NCBI RefSeq assembly: GCF_014650755.1
Contig: NZ_BMVO01000004.1
Location: 248,001 to 312,000 of the forward strand
From: Streptomyces chryseus
Lineage (GTDB): Bacteria > Actinomycetota > Actinomycetes > Streptomycetales > Streptomycetaceae
Direction: 5' to 3'
DNA length: 64,000 bases
Numbering within the stretch: the first letter of the stretch is position 1; each line of letters starts with the position of its first letter. The position numbers and the translations under genes are program-made. The notes beneath the pieces were generated by a model that saw only the letters and a program-made list of their open reading frames with translations, was not told where the DNA came from and did no database searches. This document shows positions 60,702 to 64,000 of this stretch, one piece after another.

Positions 60702-63407
60702 ATGGCCGGACGCAACGGCCGCCCGCGCTCGGTCTCGCCGATGCGAACTGTCGCTGGTCAGGTCTTCCTCCTCCAGGTGGCGATCGTCGTGCTGCTCGTG
60801 GCCAGCGCCATGGCGGTGCTGGTGTTGCAGTCCCGGTCCGACAGCGAGCGGGAGGCCCGCAACCGCTCGGTCGCCGTGGCCGAGACCTTCGCCGGCGCAC
60901 CCGGCGTCGAGGAGGCCCTGGAGAGCCCCGACCCGACCGCCGAACTGCAGGGGCCGGCCGAAGAGGCCCGAAAACGCTCCGGCGTCGATTTCATCGTCGT
61001 ACTGAACACCGACGGCATCCGCTACACCCACCCGCTGCCCGACCGGATCGGGAAGAAGTTCGTGGGCGATCTGGAACCGGCGCTGGAGGGCCGGGTCGTC
61101 ACCGAGAAGATCACCGGGACCATCGGCCCCCTCGTGCAGGCCCAGGTGCCGGTCACCGGCCGTGACGGCTCGGTCATCGGTGTCGTGTCCGCCGGCATCA
61201 CCATCGAGAAGGTCAGCGGTGTGGTCGAGGAGCAGATCCCGCTGCTCTTCGGGGCCGCGGCGGTGGTGCTGCTCCTCGCGACGGGTGGGACGGCCCTGGT
61301 GAGCCGGCGGCTGCGCCGCCAGACGCGCGGCCTCGGTCCGGCCGAGATGACCCGGATGTACGAACATCACGACGCGGTCCTGCACGCCGTACGGGAGGGC
61401 GTGCTCATCGTCGGGGGCGACGGCCGGCTGCTGCTCGCCAACGACGAGGCGCGCCGGCTGCTCGGCCTGCCGAACGAGGTCGAGGGACTGCACGTCACCG
61501 AACTGGGGCTCGACCCGCGGACCGCCGCGCTGCTGGCGTCGGGCCAGGACGTCACGGACGAGGTGCATCCGGTCGGCGACCGTCTGCTCGCCGTCAACCA
61601 GCGCACCACGGACCAGCACGGCGGCCCGGCCGGCAGCGTCACGACGCTGCGGGACACCACCGAGCTCCAGGCGCTGTCCGGCAGGGCGGACGTGGCGCGG
61701 GCCCGTCTGAAGCTGCTGTACGACGCCGGAACGGAGATCGGCACCACCCTCGACGTGGTGCGCACGTGCGAGGAGCTGACGGAGTTCGCCGCGGCCCGGT
61801 TCGCCGACTACGCCACGGTCGATCTGGTGGAGGCCGTGCTGCGCAGCGAGGAGCCGACCGCGACCGGCACGGGCACAGGCGTGGACCTGCGCCGGGTGGC
61901 ATTCCACGGCCTCGGCGCGGACACGTCGCTCTATCCGCTCGGCAAGACGATCCGCTTCGTACCGTCCACACCGGTCGGCTTCAGTCTCGGCAAGGGCGAG
62001 GCGGTCCTCCAGGCGCATCTGGGCAGCTTCACCGGCTGGCAGGAGCAGGACCCGGACCGGGCCCGCCGGCTCGTCGAGCACGGCATCCACTCGATGATCG
62101 CCGTGCCGCTGCGCGCCCGCGGCGTCATCCTCGGCCTGGCCATCTTCTGGCGCTCGGAGAAGCCGGAGCCCTTCGAGGAGGAGGACCTCTCCGTCGCCGA
62201 GGAACTGGTGGCCCGCGCCGCGGTGAGCGTGGACAACGCCCGCCGCTACACGCGCGAGCACACCATGGCGGTGACGCTGCAACGCAGCCTGCTGCCCCGG
62301 GGCCTGCCGGAGCAGAACGCCGTCGACGTCGCCTACCGGTACCTGCCCGCGCAGGCGGGACTCGGCGGGCTCGGCGGCGTCGGCGGCGACTGGTTCGACA
62401 TCATCCCGCTGCCCGGCGCCCGGGTGGCACTCGTGGTGGGCGACGTCGTGGGCCACGGGCTCCACGCAGCCGCCACGATGGGGCGGCTGCGCACGGCGGT
62501 GCACAACTTCTCCACCCTGGACCTGCCGCCCGACGAGCTCCTGTGGCACCTCGACGAGCTGGTCGCCCGCATCGACCAGGACGAGTCCGGTGACGACGCC
62601 GACGCGGGGGTCACCGGGGCCACCTGCCTGTACGCGATCTACGATCCGGTGACCGGGCACTGCACCATGGCGCGGGCCGGTCACCTCCAGCCGGCGATCG
62701 TCCGCCCGGACGGCACCACGGTCCTGGCGGATGTGCCCGGGGGCCCGCCGCTCGGGCTGGGCGGGCTGCCGTTCGAGACGCTCGACGTTCGGCTGCCGGA
62801 GAACAGCCGGCTGGTCCTGTACACGGACGGGCTCGTCGAGGACCGGGACCGGGACATCGACGACGGCCTGGCGCTCCTGCTCCGCACGCTCGCCGACCAC
62901 GCCGACCTGACGCCGGAGGAGACCTGCGAGGAGGTGCTCGGCGCGCTGCTGCCGACGCGCCAGCGGGACGACATCGCGCTGCTCGTCAGCCGTACCCGCG
63001 TACTGGACTCCGGCCGGGTGGCCGAGTGGGACGTGCCGCACGATCCGTCGGCGGTGGCGGAGGTCCGGGCCTCGGTGACCGGCAAGCTGGCCGAGTGGGG
63101 GCTGGCCGAGGAGGCGTTCACCACCGAGCTGATCCTGAGCGAGCTGGTCACCAACGCCATCCGCTACGCGGCCGGTCCCATCCGCGTCCGGCTGATCCGC
63201 GACCGGAGCCTGATCTGCGAGGTGGCGGACGGCAGCAGCACCTCCCCGCACCTGCGACAGGCGGCGAACACGGACGAGGGAGGGCGCGGGCTCTTCCTCG
63301 TCGCGCAGTTCGCCGACCGCTGGGGCACCAGGTACACCGGGGACGGCAAGGTCATCTGGACGGAGCAGCCGCTGCCGGACGGCGACGCGCCGCCGGGCCC
63401 GCTGTGA
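60702..63407 (+). CDS. SpoIIE-type phosphatase with sCache, PAS, GAF and RsbW-like domains
   Basis: A 901-residue membrane sensor. Domains in order: transmembrane helix about 17-44; extracellular CitA-like sensor 45-180 (VDFIVVLNTDGIRYTHPLPDRIG); second helix about 183-203; PAS 225-320 (VLHAVREGVLIVGGDGRLLLANDEARRLLG); GAF 340-520; PP2C/SpoIIE phosphatase about 540-765 (VGGDWFDIIPLPGARVALVVGDVVGHG, RAGHLQPAIV, YTDGLVEDRDRDID); HATPase anti-sigma-like 770-890 (ELILSELVTNAIRYA, GGRGLFLVAQFADRWG). Such proteins dephosphorylate anti-anti-sigma factors and may also phosphorylate them, controlling SigB-like stress sigmas. No partner gene is adjacent. Confidence 0.9.
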   Translation: MAGRNGRPRSVSPMRTVAGQVFLLQVAIVVLLVASAMAVLVLQSRSDSEREARNRSVAVAETFAGAPGVEEALESPDPTAELQGPAEEARKRSGVDFIVVLNTDGIRYTHPLPDRIGKKFVGDLEPALEGRVVTEKITGTIGPLVQAQVPVTGRDGSVIGVVSAGITIEKVSGVVEEQIPLLFGAAAVVLLLATGGTALVSRRLRRQTRGLGPAEMTRMYEHHDAVLHAVREGVLIVGGDGRLLLANDEARRLLGLPNEVEGLHVTELGLDPRTAALLASGQDVTDEVHPVGDRLLAVNQRTTDQHGGPAGSVTTLRDTTELQALSGRADVARARLKLLYDAGTEIGTTLDVVRTCEELTEFAAARFADYATVDLVEAVLRSEEPTATGTGTGVDLRRVAFHGLGADTSLYPLGKTIRFVPSTPVGFSLGKGEAVLQAHLGSFTGWQEQDPDRARRLVEHGIHSMIAVPLRARGVILGLAIFWRSEKPEPFEEEDLSVAEELVARAAVSVDNARRYTREHTMAVTLQRSLLPRGLPEQNAVDVAYRYLPAQAGLGGLGGVGGDWFDIIPLPGARVALVVGDVVGHGLHAAATMGRLRTAVHNFSTLDLPPDELLWHLDELVARIDQDESGDDADAGVTGATCLYAIYDPVTGHCTMARAGHLQPAIVRPDGTTVLADVPGGPPLGLGGLPFETLDVRLPENSRLVLYTDGLVEDRDRDIDDGLALLLRTLADHADLTPEETCEEVLGALLPTRQRDDIALLVSRTRVLDSGRVAEWDVPHDPSAVAEVRASVTGKLAEWGLAEEAFTTELILSELVTNAIRYAAGPIRVRLIRDRSLICEVADGSSTSPHLRQAANTDEGGRGLFLVAQFADRWGTRYTGDGKVIWTEQPLPDGDAPPGPL

Positions 63408-63434
63408 GGCGCGGGGCGCGGCGCCCGCGCCGGA

Positions 63435-64000
63435 TCAGTCCCGGTCGCGCACCGCGACGATGCCGTTGAAGACGCCGGCGTACGCGGTGCCGTCCGGGCC
63501 GATGGTGAGCGGCGCCCAGTTGTTGTCGTACGCCGGGCCCGTTCCGGTGAGCTGCCGCCAGCGGATCTTTCCCGTACGGAAGTCGACCGCCGTCAGGTAC
63601 CAGGCGTCGATGCCGAGCCTGTTCGGTTCCTTGGCGTAGAAGTAGAGCAGTCCGTTGGCGGTGGAGAGCTTCGGGACGGTGGACGGCGACCGTACGTCGC
63701 TCTCCCAGACGGTGTCGCAGCCGCTGCCGTTCTCGCGCACGTCGATGCGGGTGGCGCCGCCCGTGACGCTGCGTCCCAGGAGCAGCGACGACGGGTTCTC
63801 GTAGCCGTAGTTGTTCTCCACGACCAGGCTGTTGCCCCAGCTGATGAGGGAATTGTCCGTGGTGGACCGTCCGGAGGTGAAGACGGGCACCTCGCAGACG
63901 AGCCGGTCGTTCCCGGGAACGTTCGTTCCGCGCCGGTAGACGAGGACGTTCATCCGGTCGTCGGCGTTGTCGGTGATCGCCACGTAGCCGTCGCCGAACA
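63435..64000 (-). CDS. Beta-propeller-like (PQQ-type repeat) protein, incomplete at right edge
   Basis: The C-terminal 188 codons or so of a gene that continues beyond the window. The visible part has blade-like repeats: GYVAITDNADDRMNVLVYRRG, NSLVVENNYGYENPSSL, LLYFYAKEPNRLGIDAWYLTAVDFRTGKIRWRQLTG and TIGPDGTAYAGVFNGIVAVRD, where D-x-x-T-G-K-I-R-W is the PQQ-like WD motif. These are usually extracellular beta-propellers; the signal sequence would be outside the window. Function unknown. Confidence 0.7.
   Translation of the reverse strand, partial: FGDGYVAITDNADDRMNVLVYRRGTNVPGNDRLVCEVPVFTSGRSTTDNSLISWGNSLVVENNYGYENPSSLLLGRSVTGGATRIDVRENGSGCDTVWESDVRSPSTVPKLSTANGLLYFYAKEPNRLGIDAWYLTAVDFRTGKIRWRQLTGTGPAYDNNWAPLTIGPDGTAYAGVFNGIVAVRDRD

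Noticed and set aside
60528..63251. A 900-residue antisense open frame over the SpoIIE-type gene
   Set aside because: It is a mirror of third-position GC bias; the plus-strand gene has five clear domains.

Overview
The window is high-GC DNA (about 70 percent or more by eye) with actinobacterial codon use, many GTG starts, GTGA/ATGA stop-start overlaps, rare TTA codons, Tat and lipoprotein export signals, and family types typical of Streptomyces. There is no rRNA, tRNA, CRISPR array, insertion sequence or phage gene that I can see. The content is accessory: secreted hydrolases, regulators, a choline-to-betaine locus, an unusual amino-acid-type cluster, and a large pectin-degradation island. 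It reads like a chromosomal arm region of a soil Streptomyces.

Region by region. 1-2065: a large broken helical-repeat gene running off the left edge. 2284-5651: a secreted tannase/oligomer-hydrolase-like esterase, a MOSC protein, a 60-residue membrane protein and a front-end fatty-acid desaturase. 5897-13672: a GAF regulator, a betaine-aldehyde-dehydrogenase-like ALDH, an APC permease, choline oxidase (codA) and a second ALDH; together these make a choline uptake and oxidation locus. 13718-19120 (minus strand): a five-gene cluster of Fe(II)/2-oxoglutarate amino-acid hydroxylase, TSUP permease, FMN 2-hydroxyacid oxidase, PLP aminotransferase and BenE-type transporter. Two of its genes carry TTA codons near their starts. 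This is the best candidate for an undescribed pathway.

19845-36157 mixes intact genes (nitrobindin-like protein, secreted serine protease, VOC protein, phosphopantetheinyl transferase, long-form GAPDH, M28 peptidase, GntR regulator, a tendamistat-type alpha-amylase inhibitor, SGNH lipase) with clear gene wreckage: a frameshifted pirin-GNAT fusion, a winged-helix remnant abutting a deleted short-chain dehydrogenase, a GH3 glucosidase scar, and a GH53 galactanase tail fused to half a sugar permease. Inside it lies a compact flavonol locus: a MarR repressor divergent from quercetin dioxygenase, two tandem XapX proteins and an alpha/beta hydrolase, with a near-perfect 23-bp palindrome between the divergent genes.

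36158-40747: a LacI regulator left over from the decayed galactan locus, a MarR/MFS efflux pair, a lipoprotein and a SigE-family sigma factor. 41016-56892: a pectin/arabinan island. It holds pectate lyases PL3 and PL1, pectinesterase CE8, rhamnogalacturonan acetylesterase CE12, two GH43 enzymes, a sugar ABC importer without its own ATPase, a Gfo/Idh dehydrogenase with a PmoA-like partner, and GntR-DapA-IlvD genes that look like a non-phosphorylative sugar-acid branch. Extracellular enzymes would release arabinose, galacturonate and acetyl groups; the importer takes up oligomers; the dehydratases act inside the cell. 56933-64000: a quinone-oxidoreductase-like MDR protein, a LuxR regulator fused to a degenerate kinase-type ATPase, a trypsin-like protease, a 901-residue SpoIIE-type phosphatase and the 3' part of a beta-propeller-like protein.
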